NCBI GenBank assembly: GCA_039583875.1
Contig: CM077151.1
Span: 118,769,519-118,833,518 of the forward strand
Reading direction: 5' to 3'
DNA: 64,000 bases
From: Platanthera guangdongensis
Lineage: Eukaryota; Streptophyta; Magnoliopsida; Asparagales; Orchidaceae
Positions 49,630 to 59,230 of this stretch are shown piece by piece. Position 1 is the first letter of the stretch; the number at the start of each line of letters is the position of its first letter. The notes under the pieces were generated by a model that was not told where the DNA came from, made no database searches, and worked only from the letters and a program-made list of their open reading frames with translations. The translations under genes and the position numbers were made by a program.

Positions 49630-50290
49630 TGTTGATGCACGAAAACACAAGGGAGTGTCGAGCACAACCAGCTAACGGTTCGAACACCGGGGGAATAGGG
49701 AAGGAAAGGAGGAGACTGTCGACTAATCGGTTACTAGCGGTCGCGGCTAAAGGACAGACCGAAAAAGGGGGCCGCTGGCAGCGGCAACAGCAGAGTTCGC
49801 CCGCCGCGGCTTGAATGCCACTCTTGCGGCGGGCTTTCCTTTACTTAAAAATGAGAGTTACAACGAGTAAAAGGAGAAGCCGGCCGGGCTACAAGCCGCA
49901 ATACACTAGACCTGAGACCGCAGCTCGTAACAGGCGAGCTCCTGGATCCCAGTCATGGTGTCTTGGGGAGTGCACCCACCCCCTATTTATAGGCTCGGGG
50001 GCCTGCCCAAACGGGCAGGGCTAAAATTACCGGCTGCCCGGGTACAGGAGAACCGGGCAGAGGTGAGGGGAAGCAAAAGAGAAAGAAACAAGAAAGGAGG
50101 GAAGCCGCGCGGCCTGGCGGATTCCACCTGGCGAGCTGACGGCTGGGTCCTTGGGCCTTGTCGCTGAGCAGGCCGGCACTGGCGGCGGCCTGACATGGAG
50201 ACCGCCCGGCTTGGGGGTTTGGCGGCTGGAATAGGCAGACCGCCCGGTCTGGAAAACTGCGCGGGCAGGTCGCGGATTCCGGGCTTAACA
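49630..50290 (-). repeat. Element B, 3' LTR (left on the plus strand)
   Basis: Plus-strand ends TGTTGATGCAC and GGGCTTAACA. Relative to the other LTR it has GGGAGTGTCGAG (versus GGGAGGTCGAG), ATTCCACC (versus ATTCCTCC) and GCAGGCC (versus GCAGGGCC). Small frames inside are identical in both LTRs and are not genes. Confidence 0.95.
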
Positions 50291-50372
50291 TAATCCCCGC
50301 ACATTTTTAAGTTTGCAGAAAACTTCGAAAATGTTGAACTAAGCCGGAGACCGCGACTGCTTCATCGTCGTC

Positions 50373-50380
50373 TATAAAAT
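50373..50380 (+). promoter_or_regulatory. TATA box of antisense gene 1
   Basis: TATAAAAT, 83 bp inside the LTR edge and about 100 bp upstream of the first ATG (50479). A start of transcription near 50405-50410 would give a leader of about 70 bases. It is on the strand opposite to the element's own transcript. Confidence 0.6.
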
Positions 50381-50478
50381 CCCCTGACTCTTGACATTCT
50401 TCAGGATTCCTGCCAAGCACGGGTCGCTACTCGCCACTTGCGGTTAGGATTTTGCAAGCCGACGCGATTTCTTTAGCG

Positions 50479-52508
50479 ATGGATGTGATGTCGTCGATGC
50501 TAGCCCGCAACAAGAAACCGACAGAAACGAAGCAGAGCCGGAGCGAGAATTCGAATGATTCTGCCCGGCAGACCGCCAAGAAGAACGAGAAGCCGGAGAC
50601 AACAGCGGCTTCTGGACCTGAAAAGAGGCCGACAGAGATGGTCGGCGGACCATCGCAAGCCGCAGCCGACCCCAAAGCGGTTTCGAAAGCTGCTCTACTG
50701 CAAACCGGAGATGCCAAATCCTTTGACGTGACTTTCTCCCCATCAGGAGAACCATTACTAAAGATCGCTGGGACGGAGGAGAAGAGTGTTGATTCTGGGA
50801 AACCGACCGAACTGCCGAGCAAGGTCGACTTAATCGTTGTGGATGACAACGAGCCGGAGAAGGCGCTGGAAACCGAGCGGACTGTTGCTGAACAGGGCAA
50901 GCGGGCTGAAAAGGTGTCCGACTCCTTGAAAAGGCGGAAAGAAAGGAGCGAAAACCTTGAAGAAAGGATGAAGAAGAAAATGAGGAAGCTGCACGCCAGA
51001 AACCGGAATATCTCTGAGAAGACCGGCGCGGACAGTCTTCAGCACAGGCCGCACGAGAAGGAGGTGCCCGAGAACCCGCTCACACCGGAGTGCAAGCCGG
51101 GCGAACTGGAGAATACACCTGCGCCTAGCGATTCGCTGAGCGAGCTCCTGAAGGGCATGGAGGCTCTCCAGCGGCAAGACGCGCTATTGTCGACACCAGC
51201 GGCGTCTGAGGAGGTTGACCGCCCCGACATCAAGGTTATTGGGGAGAAGCCTGGCGAACCGGCTTCCGCGGCTTCTGAAGGAGCCGAGAAACTGAAGCTC
51301 CGCGAGAAGATGGAGGAGATGAAGAAACTAATCGCCAACAAGCCGGTGGAGACCGCACATCCATTACTGCAAGGTAAACACCGGGACGTTAGGCGAATTG
51401 TTAAATTCTACAAGTCGTGGTCAAGGAAGAAGGGGCGAATATAATACTAAATCCGCCGGCCAGCTTTTTCCTGACCACGGCTCAACTGAAAAGCCGAAAG
51501 GAAACCGAACGGCTATGGAAAGATAAGCTGAAGAGGATAGATCCTGAGCGGCTCAGGCGGCCAGTGATTAAAATTCATACCGCGGCCTCTGGAGGAGATA
51601 AACATCAAACCGGCGGTCTTATCTTACCGATTTCCTTACAAGAAGGTCGCAACAATCCGGCTGAACCTGACTGCGGTTTGTCTTCTGCAGGTGCACCGGA
51701 GACCGCGATGAAACCGGGCGACTTGACCGCGTTTATATCTACGCTGCCTCCGCCAAGTGTTCGTCAGAAGGAGATGGCCGACTTCCAGAAGGAGGTCGGC
51801 TCGCTGCAGGCGGCTTTGACTGCGGCCACCGAAACTCTGCGGATTAAGGACGAAGAGAAGCGGGTTGCCCAGGAGGCTGCGGAAGCAAGGATCCAAGAGT
51901 TGCAAACCACCCTGGAACAAGAGACCGCCAGGTGGCAAACTGCGCTTGAACAGGAAACCGCGAGGTTGAAGACGGCAATGGAACAAGAGACTGTCAGGCT
52001 CCAGGCCGCGATGAAGGAAGAGACCGCGAGGCTCCAGACCGCAATGGAAACCGCTGAGGCGAAGATTGCCGAGATGCAGGTCACCTTGGAGCAGGAAAGG
52101 GCGGAGAAGTACTTGCTAATGGCCGCGCGGCTGGAAGGAGACAAAGAGCAGATCCCGGATGCTGAAGGCGGCGAAAAACAAGACCTGCCGGCGGAGACCG
52201 GCGGAGAACAGCGGCCTGCGCTACCGACTCCTGCAGAGTTGCCGGAAACTAGCCGCCCGGCCTCTGGCGAGATTTCGCATCCGCCAGTGGCCGCGGCGCC
52301 TAACCAGGTCGCTGCTCCAAGCGGTCTGGGGGCCCAGGCGGTCCACATGATACCGTTTGCGAGAGTTGAGCGCGACGCTGCGCGAATTCATCGGTCTCTG
52401 CATGCGCTTCATAATCTGGTTAGCCAGGTGTATGTTGCGATTGTACAGACCGGTGAACAAGTCGCGCACATGGGACGAGACAGGCCGGAGGAGGACAAAC
52501 GACCCTGA
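50479..52508 (+). CDS. Antisense gene 1: charged coiled-coil protein, about 570 aa
   Basis: Exon 1 is 50479-51373 (ATGGATGTGATG; the frame is open from 50452 without an earlier ATG). Joining donor AAG|GTAAAC to acceptor TTGTCTTCTGCAG|GTGC puts exon 2 at 51691-52508, in frame, ending TGA. The protein is rich in Glu, Lys, Ala and Pro. A basic cluster at about residues 150-178 (KRRKERSENLEERMKKKMRK) could be a nuclear signal. Exon 2 encodes a long coiled coil with four 11-residue repeats of the type LEQETARLKTA (51912-52043), then a Pro/Glu linker and a final helical stretch. No known domain. The alternative is two overlapping frames (to 51444, from 51417) separated by a frameshift; the 317-bp 'intron' also has coding-like content, so the splice model is not certain. 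Confidence 0.6.
51912..52043 (+). repeat. Four 33-bp tandem repeats encoding an 11-residue coiled-coil unit
   Basis: Units start at 51912, 51945, 51978 and 52011 and encode LEQETARWQTA, LEQETARLKTA, MEQETVRLQAA and MKEETARLQTA. Eleven-residue periodicity suggests a straight or slightly right-handed coiled coil. The array continues in weaker form to about 52110. Confidence 0.9.
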
Positions 52509-52917
52509 GCGACTTGAGAGAAACAAGCCGCGCGGACATTCGTATATTGTGTTGTAATATATATATTTTTTTCCTGGATGTTGAACAATTTGATTGCTGT
52601 AAACTGTTGTATTCTATTATGCTGCGAACTGAATGCGGCTTATGCGGCTTGAATAATCCACATGTTTGCTGCTTTGTTCTGAGAAATTTGAAGTTTAGGA
52701 TAGTAGCCGCGCGGTCTGGCGAACAGCGCCGGCTTGAATAATTGATATCCACATGATTCGACATAGAATTTTCTAAGTGCAGGGAAGTAGCCGCTCGGTC
52801 TGACGGACTAAACGGCGGCTTGATCACTAAGCAGAGCTGCACTTCCAGCGGACTTAGGCCGCGCGGCGTGACGACTAGCCGCGATTTGACATGGGCACTG
52901 TAGCATCACGGGTTTTC
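52509..52917 (+). other. Intergenic region between antisense genes 1 and 2
   Basis: AT-rich just after gene 1 (a possible polyadenylation zone with TGTATTCTATTATG), then GC-rich with three CCGCGCGG palindromes (about 52529, 52708, 52859). It serves as the promoter region of gene 2. Confidence 0.5.
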
Positions 52918-52926
52918 TATAAATAG
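52918..52926 (+). promoter_or_regulatory. TATA box of antisense gene 2
   Basis: TATAAATAG, 36 bases upstream of the ATG at 52963. Transcription would start near 52950, giving a very short leader. A strong match to the plant consensus. Confidence 0.7.
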
Positions 52927-52962
52927 CGCAGACCCCGTTGGATTCTTCACAAATCAAGAAGG

Positions 52963-54761
52963 ATGCGGGCTAAGACCAAATCGTCGCGGTCTGACAAGGC
53001 CACAGCCGTCAGGACAGACGCGGCCTCCGCCTTCTACTCAGCTGACCACAAGGAATGCCGGCTTACAAAAGCCGAGCTGGATTCCTTTGTCGAGAAACAC
53101 ATGCAAGGAAGCCCGCTGATCGCGCGGCTTCCTAGGCAGGATGAGCGGATCAACTCTTCCAACGCTAACCAGATCGCGGTCCCCATCGACCATTTCGACT
53201 GCGGGTTCGGCTTCCCGGTCTTGCTAGAGGCCGTAGCGGTCTTTGACCACTACGGAGTTGTGCCCGGACAACTCCCCCCCAACTCGATAGCCGCGATATA
53301 CGGCTTCATTGCTTATCTGCGGTCAGAAAGAGTCCGATTCTCCATGAGACTCTTCCGAGAGTGCTTCTCGGTGCGGTCTATCCCGGACTCCGGGACTAAG
53401 ATCTTCCGGGGGCACCTCTACTTCGGCTGCCGAGGGCTGAAGGTAGTCAACCTGGCCAACAAGATCGCGAACTGGCCGGAGCGGTTTCTGATCTTCGAGG
53501 GCAACCTGGGGCTGCTGCCGGTCGACCCCCAAATCCGCGAAGAAGCCGCCTTCGGCAGCAGCGGCTTGGACGGCAAGGAGAAGGAGATCTTCGACTTCTT
53601 CAGGGGCGAGCGGCTTGACGTGAACTACTACATCCCGCTGCTGCCGTCCCTTGTTGGAATTGAGGCGGAAGAGAGTAAGCTCCAAACCGGCCGAACTGCA
53701 TTGCTAGCCGCACGGCCTGATATCTAACATTGCTTCTGTCTTCGCAGCTGCTGTGGCGGTCCCGCTGAACAAGCCGCAGACGCCGGGCGGCTTGACCCTC
53801 ACACAAAGAGAAAAGAGGGCGAAGCGGGTCAAGCCGGCGCGGGCTGCGGAGGAGGAGGAGTCGGACTCCTCTGGGGAGTTCATGCTGCAAGGAACCGGCA
53901 GCAGCCTGAAGGACGTCCATGGCGAACCGGCCTTGCGGTGGAGTCCTGATGGCAAGTCGGTGACGATCTCCACCGCCCTCCCCTACTGGGGAGCTGAAGA
54001 AGTAAGCCGCCATGCTAATGCGGTTGGCGGCGCGTTGTACGGCAAGCGCAACTTGAGGGCTATGCGACGAGTTCCTCCAGACGACTTGCCGCGGCTAGCC
54101 GCGCAAGTCGGCGCGAGGAGCTTCGTGGCAAGTCACTTCATGGGGCTTGCCTACAAGGAGCTGATGAAAGAGAACAGCGGCCTGAAAACACGGTTAGGCG
54201 AACAGCAAGAAGAGAACAAGCGACTTAAAGAGAAGGAGGCGGTAAGTAATTACCAATACCCGCGCGGTTAGAATTATATAACCGCGCGACCTTACCTTCA
54301 CCTTTGCTTTGCAGGAAATGTACAACCCCGCCAACCCGATCTTCCAAGACCAGGTCTTCCCCCAGCTCGTCCAAGGGATCGACGGAGCGCTTAACCGCCT
54401 CCGGGACATTGGCGGCTTGGCCGCCGGCTTCACCGACTTCACATGCGCCGACATCTACCCTTCCCTGAAGGAGCAGGTGGCCGACGTCTACAAGTCGATC
54501 AAGGGCAAGGCCAAAGTCGCGGAAGAAGTCGGCGAGGTGGCGGGAGAAGCCGTGGAAGAGGTCGGCCAGGGAAGCCGGAGCCCGCACACATCTCCAGAGT
54601 CCGGCGGCCAAGAGTCGGAGACCGCGCGGCCTGACTCGACATCTTCTGATGGTTCAGCGAGCTCCGCGACTAGCAGTGGGTATTCCTTATCATCTGTCGA
54701 TGTTGGCGATGGCAGTGATTTGGATGCTCCTGCGACTAAGAAGCTCAAACCGGACGATTAG
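52963..54761 (+). CDS. Antisense gene 2: putative gypsy-type transposon-domain protein, about 550 aa
   Basis: Three exons, 52963-53674, 53748-54241 and 54315-54761, join in frame. Donors are GTAAGC and GTAAGT, acceptors TTCGCAG and TTTGCAG, and both introns are 73 bp. The stop is TAG. Residues about 45-230 resemble the plant 'putative gypsy type transposon' domain (Pfam PF04195): GFGFPVLLEAVAVFDHYGVV, PGQLPPNSIAAIYGFIAYL, and then RLFRECFSV. After this come a basic segment (KRAKRVKPAR), a coiled coil before intron 2 (ELMKENSGLKTRLGEQQEEN), a helical C-terminal region and an acidic Ser-rich tail ending KKLKPDD. No catalytic motif is evident and the function of the family is unknown. It lies antisense to gag, downstream of gene 1. 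All three exons are free of stops, which is striking next to the broken gag. Confidence 0.75.
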
Positions 54762-56181
54762 ATAAATTTATAACTTGCTTTTGTATTTTGAACTTTTTGA
54801 AATCGGCGGATTGTTTTTGTAACCGCGCGATTAACAATTTTGTAACACTTATTGACATAGTAATGAAGGCATTTTTACCTTACTCTTTGTTGCATCTTAC
54901 TTTTCTTACTTGAATAAGTCCGCGCGGTCTCAGTTTAGCTTCCGATTTAAAATATATAAGTATGTAAACCGGCTGAGTTTGCGCTGCGACTTCATCAAAT
55001 CTGTCCGCAAGAGAGAGATATTTCCCTGCGGTTTATACCGGAGTGCATATCAACAATAAGCCGAGCGGCTAATAATGTAAACCGCAATTTTTCCTTGATG
55101 AATTATTCAACATTATCTGCTGGAAGAGCTTGATTGCCGCGGCTTGCTCATATATAAGCCGTGACCGCTAAGCCGCGCGGTCTATTGTCGCAGTCGGCAA
55201 ACATCCATAATATTGAAATAATAGATTGCGGCTAGGGCAAACTCTGAAGCGAATTACCCGTTTGATTAAAGGAACAAGAATTGAGAAACAAGCTTCGGCA
55301 GATCAATATCCAGGAATTAAGTGCCAGAAGACAGGTCGGGCGACCTATGTTTCATATGAATAACAAACCGGCAATTGATATACATAAGCCGAATAAGATA
55401 CTGAATAGCGGATAGGCGAATAAAGTCGGCCGAGTTCCCAAATATATTAATGATAATCCGGCAGGCAGGAACAGGAAAGTTAAAAATTTAAGCCGGAATA
55501 TCAAACCGGGCGGCTTGTGTAAATAATTATAAAACCCGCACAGGCCGCTAAATAAAACCGCGAGACAGCGGATAGGCTCGTGTTGTCCTGCAAAAATAGC
55601 TGAAGATATGCACTTATGTGTCAATGTGGGCAGGTGCATGTAGCATTGCTTTCCTCACAAAGAACACATAAGCGGGATCGAAATTCTTAAAATCCATGAC
55701 CAATGTCAAGCAGGACAAGTACGCAACGTCTCCGACTGAGGTCAAGCAGGACAAGTACGCAATGTCTGCGACCGAGGTCAAGCGGGACAAGTACGTAAAG
55801 CCTGTCTGTGACTGAAGTCATGCGTGACGGGTACGCAAAGCCTGTCTGTGACTGAAGGTCAAGCGGAAAACCCACTACACATCTGCTACTGAAGCCGAGC
55901 AGGATGTGGAGGGCTTAAGAATTCGAAATGGGCTCTTGCCCCTACATGCATATATATAGGCATAAAAAGTAAAGCTAAAAATAAGCTTCAAAATGAAAAG
56001 GTAACCATTGCATAATGTTAAGGAAGTGACAAAGGATATATATCTGCAATTTTATCATGCCTTATAGAAAAAGAGATATGTTATGTATTACTCTGAACAC
56101 AAGCACTTTTTACTATAGAAAGAGAGAGGAATAACTGCTTGATCTATTGAGCAAGAAAGGAAAGATTGCCTTTGAGAGTCA
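54762..56181. other. Element B spacer where pol would be expected
   Basis: Between the antisense gene and gag there is about 1.4 kb with no RT, integrase or protease motif on either strand. It holds more CCGCGCGG palindromes (about 54918, 55164) and a tandem repeat at 55705-55858. Minus-strand frames of 95 and 62 codons here are low complexity or made of the repeat. Confidence 0.7.
55705..55858. repeat. Four tandem units of 36-40 bp
   Basis: Units begin GTCAAGC(A/G)GGACAAGTACGCAA at 55705, 55741, 55777 and (as GTCATGCGTGACGGG) 55817. The last two share the longer ending AAGCCTGTCTGTGACTGAA. Confidence 0.85.
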
Positions 56182-57290
56182 CTAAATGAAATATTCCTGC
56201 AGCTTTCCAGCTCTTACAAGTTGATTAGCCAATTCCTTGAGAGCTCTGCAATCTTCTGTTAGATGACCAATATCCTTATGATATTTGCAAAAAGCTGCTC
56301 GTGCCGATACTTGATTTTGGATTTCATGCGCCGAGGCTTCTTGAACTCAGGCATTCCCTGAATGATTATCAAAAGATCTTCCATGGGAATTTTGAACTTA
56401 ACATACTTACCTGAATATTTTTCATACTTTGGAGTTTTATCTCGGAGAACATAAGGAGACTTGCAATATTCAACTTGCAAAACATCTTGTGAGGAAATAG
56501 ATTGTTGTTGACTAGAAGTCCCTTGGGATTGCTTAACCATTTGATTCAGGAACGAAACATAACCTTTGTTTGCTTCTTCGCCTATTACGAATGTATTAAC
56601 TCTATCAATAAGATCTCCGAAGCTTTTGGGATATTTTGTGGTGAGCTTGAATTTTAATTGGCCCTCTTGAAGGGCATTTATGAAAGCATGCAAGTAATAG
56701 TCTTGATGGACGTTACAAATATCCAAAACCTCTTTTTGAAACCGATCAACAAAATCTGAATTAGACTCGTGAATTCCTTGCTTGATTCGGAAGAGAGCTC
56801 CAACGTCTCTTTTCCGCTTCCTGTAAATAGCGAATCTGGAAATAAATTGACTTCGAAGATCCTTAAAGCTGGTTACTGATCGAGGTGGAAGGCTGTAAAA
56901 CCATTCCCTTGCAACATTGCCAAAAGACATAACGAAGAGTTTGCATTTTACTCCATTTGACACTTTTCTTAGTGAAATAGCTGATTCAAAAGCTTGCAAA
57001 TGAGAAAACGGATCATCACATGCAGAATACTCTGGGAGACGTGGTTCTCTGAAATTATCGGAAACAGTATCCCACCGAATTCGATCAATGAATGGAGAAG
57101 GGGCCTCTTCTTCGTCCTCACAAAGAGGCTTATTTGCAACAGATTTTAGACCACGCTCAACACTATTTGCAAAAATTTCCTTACGAGGGTCAACAACTTC
57201 ACTATCCAAATACGAGCAATCCTGCACTTCTGAGAGATTCGTAACAACTGAGATGCGGCTCGATGTACCATGACTCTTTGCAGGATTCAT
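56182..57290 (-). pseudogene. Element B gag (Tat/Ogre type, one frameshift)
   Basis: The minus-strand ATG at 57290 opens a 343-codon frame to 56259 with a Retrotrans_gag domain (CKLFVMSFGNVAREWFYSLP, SFKDLRSQFISRFAIYRKRK, FVDRFQKEVLDICNV). The expected C-terminal motif appears in another frame just beyond: FCKYHKDIGHLTEDCRALKE, a C-x2-H-x4-H-x4-C pattern seen in Tat-lineage gag, ending at TAG 56184-56182. One frameshift near 56290-56360 therefore truncates gag before this motif. No protease follows. The gag lies next to the 5' LTR, as it should. Confidence 0.75.
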
Positions 57291-57566
57291 CCTGAAAAGA
57301 TAGAAATAGCCGAACTTTTGCAAGAGACCGCAGAAGAGCGGCGGCTTAACGAGGCGGCTAGACGATTCTGCAAACCGATAAGAAAACCGGCTGAAAAGAG
57401 AGCGGATAGAACGCCAGGTTCTACCGTGCGGGAGGCGGGCTGAAAGCCTTAGCCGGCGGACTCGCGGCTTGCTAGACAGGTCGCCGAACCCTAGAAGATT
57501 GAGCGGTCTGGATCCCTAGACCGCTGATTTCATCGATTAGTCGAGATCTGAAGGTCGCGTGTTAAC
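57291..57566 (-). other. Element B leader between 5' LTR and gag
   Basis: Minus-strand reading from the LTR starts GTTAACACGCGACCTTCAG. No TGG-starting tRNA complement is visible within the first 20 bases, so the primer is unknown. The rest is GC-rich with several GCGG/CCGC words and no gene. Confidence 0.5.
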
Positions 57567-58227
57567 TGTTGATGCACGAAAACACAAGGGAGGTCGAGCA
57601 CAACCAGCTAACGGTTCGAACACCGGGGGAATAGGGAAGGAAAGGAGGAGACTGTCGACTAATCGGTTACTAGCGGTCGCGGCTAAAGGACAGACCGAAA
57701 AAGGGGGCCGCTGGCAGCGGCAACAGCAGAGTTCGCCCGCCGCGGCTTGAATGCCACTCTTGCGGCGGGCTTTCCTTTACTTAAAAATGAGAGTTACAAC
57801 GAGTAAAAGGAGAAGCCGGCCGGGCTACAAGCCGCAATACACTAGACCTGAGACCGCAGCTCGTAACAGGCGAGCTCCTGGATCCCAGTCATGGTGTCTT
57901 GGGGAGTGCACCCACCCCCTATTTATAGGCTCGGGGGCCTGCCCAAACGGGCAGGGCTAAAATTACCGGCTGCCCGGGTACAGGAGAACCGGGCAGAGGT
58001 GAGGGGAAGCAAAAGAGAAAGAAACAAGAAAGGAGGGAAGCCGCGCGGCCTGGCGGATTCCTCCTGGCGAGCTGACGGCTGGGTCCTTGGGCCTTGTCGC
58101 TGAGCAGGGCCGGCACTGGCGGCGGCCTGACATGGAGACCGCCCGGCTTGGGGGTTTGGCGGCTGGAATAGGCAGACCGCCCGGTCTGGAAAACTGCGCG
58201 GGCAGGTCGCGGATTCCGGGCTTAACA
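57567..58227 (-). repeat. Element B, 5' LTR (right on the plus strand)
   Basis: Same 661 bp as 49630-50290 apart from three single-base differences. The outer end is followed by GACAC. Contains the LTR promoter at 57919-57928. Confidence 0.95.
57919..57928 (-). promoter_or_regulatory. Element B LTR TATA box
   Basis: Minus strand reads CTATAAATAG, about 300 bp into the LTR, consistent with transcription of the element leftwards through gag. The copy in the other LTR is at 49982-49991. Confidence 0.7.
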
Positions 58228-58232
58228 GACAC

Positions 58233-58515
58233 CAAGAAGCAGTGTCGACACTTAACAGTTACAACACATGAAGATGTGTCGACACAAAGGTGATGTGCCG
58301 ACACTTAGAAGAATTCAGTAAAAGACAGAAGATCAAGTATTTGTGTCGACACTCAATTTTAGTGTCGACACCTGAAGAAGAATCTGTGTCGAGACATACA
58401 AGGAGTTGTGTCGACACCTTGTAGACTTGTGTCGACACTTACACAGCATGTGTCGACACTTGGACTATAAGTGTCGACACTTAAAGACAGAAAGTCTCGA
58501 CACTTTCAGACAGTT
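58233..58515. repeat. GTGTCGACAC palindrome array, right block
   Basis: Continuation of the array of A beyond B: eight exact copies (first at about 58242) and variants GTGCCGACAC, GTGTCGAGAC and GTCTCGACAC. It ends about 120 bp before the LTR TATA box. Confidence 0.95.
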
Positions 58516-58636
58516 AGAGATTTTCAAGAAATGACTGGATGACTTGACAGCTGCCGTTCCAGCCGGTCTACAGCACCTGTCAGAGATATCAAAAGTCAGT
58601 TATGGACTGGACCAGCCAGTTACCATGAAGAAGGCC

Positions 58637-58645
58637 TATAAATAG
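58637..58645 (+). promoter_or_regulatory. Element A LTR TATA box
   Basis: TATAAATAG on the plus strand. It places the palindrome array wholly upstream, in U3, and gives an R-U5 of about 880 bp. Confidence 0.75.
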
Positions 58646-59132
58646 GCTCATACAGTTTACAGAAATGTTGTTGTTGAGGTTGATCACATTGTTGAAGAAC
58701 AAGTTATTAAAGTGGTACATAGAGTATCAACACAAGAAGATCTTGCAGTCCAAGTGCAGATCTAAGAAGTTGGAGAGAGAGGGCTCCATCCAAGAAATCG
58801 GCCTCTGGAACTAGGCTGAGAAGAAGGATTCAGATTCATTCTGGATCTTAAGTGGCAAAGGTCAAGAAACTACTGCAGGAGGATTCAGTCTTATTCAGTT
58901 CTACTCAAGAAGCTTTGAAGAAAGTTAAGTCAGATTGAATCCAGCCGAGTTCTTCCAAGAACTCATCAAGAAACTCTCAACTCCCCTCTTTTATTTCTGA
59001 GTTGTTGAGTTAATATTTGTAATACATTTTTATCTTGTAGGATCCTTTGGATCTGAGTGAATTGTAAGCCTATAATTATAAAGGCTGAGGGTAGGGCTTG
59101 AGAGCCTGAGTGTAGGAGATTCAGATCTCTGT

Positions 59133-59230
59133 GTGTAGGCCTTGTTGGCTGAGTGTAGGCCTTGGTTGGCTGAGTGTAGGCCTTGGTTGGCTGAGTGTAG
59201 GCCTTGATTGGCTGAGTGTAGGCTTTGGGA
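59133..59230. repeat. 21-bp tandem repeat in R-U5 of element A
   Basis: About four and a half copies of GTGTAGGCCTTGGTTGGCTGA; the first lacks one base. Minus-strand frames through it read a KAYTQPT repeat and are not genes. Confidence 0.9.

Larger units (their letters stand above)
49630..58227 (-). mobile_element. Element B: young non-autonomous Tat-type gypsy with two antisense genes
   Basis: Identical-length LTRs (661 bp; 49630-50290 and 57567-58227) differ by one substitution and two 1-base indels. A perfect target duplication GACAC (49625-49629, 58228-58232) flanks the element. The LTR TATA box and the gag are on the minus strand. On the plus strand lie two multi-exon genes (50479-52508, 52963-54761). 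I find no protease, RT, RNase H or integrase, so movement must rely on a relative. Antisense extra frames between pol and the 3' LTR are known in the Tat/Ogre lineage, which fits this layout. The purine tract before the 3' LTR is GTGCGGGGATTA (minus, 50291-50302). No TGG-type priming site follows the 5' LTR. Confidence 0.85.

Noticed and set aside
50427..52348. Minus-strand frames of 100-194 codons opposite antisense gene 1
   Set aside because: Shadows of the GC-rich plus-strand coding sequence; Ser-rich, no domain.
53323..54013. Minus-strand frames of 120 and 137 codons opposite antisense gene 2
   Set aside because: Shadows of a plus-strand gene with splice sites and a recognisable domain.
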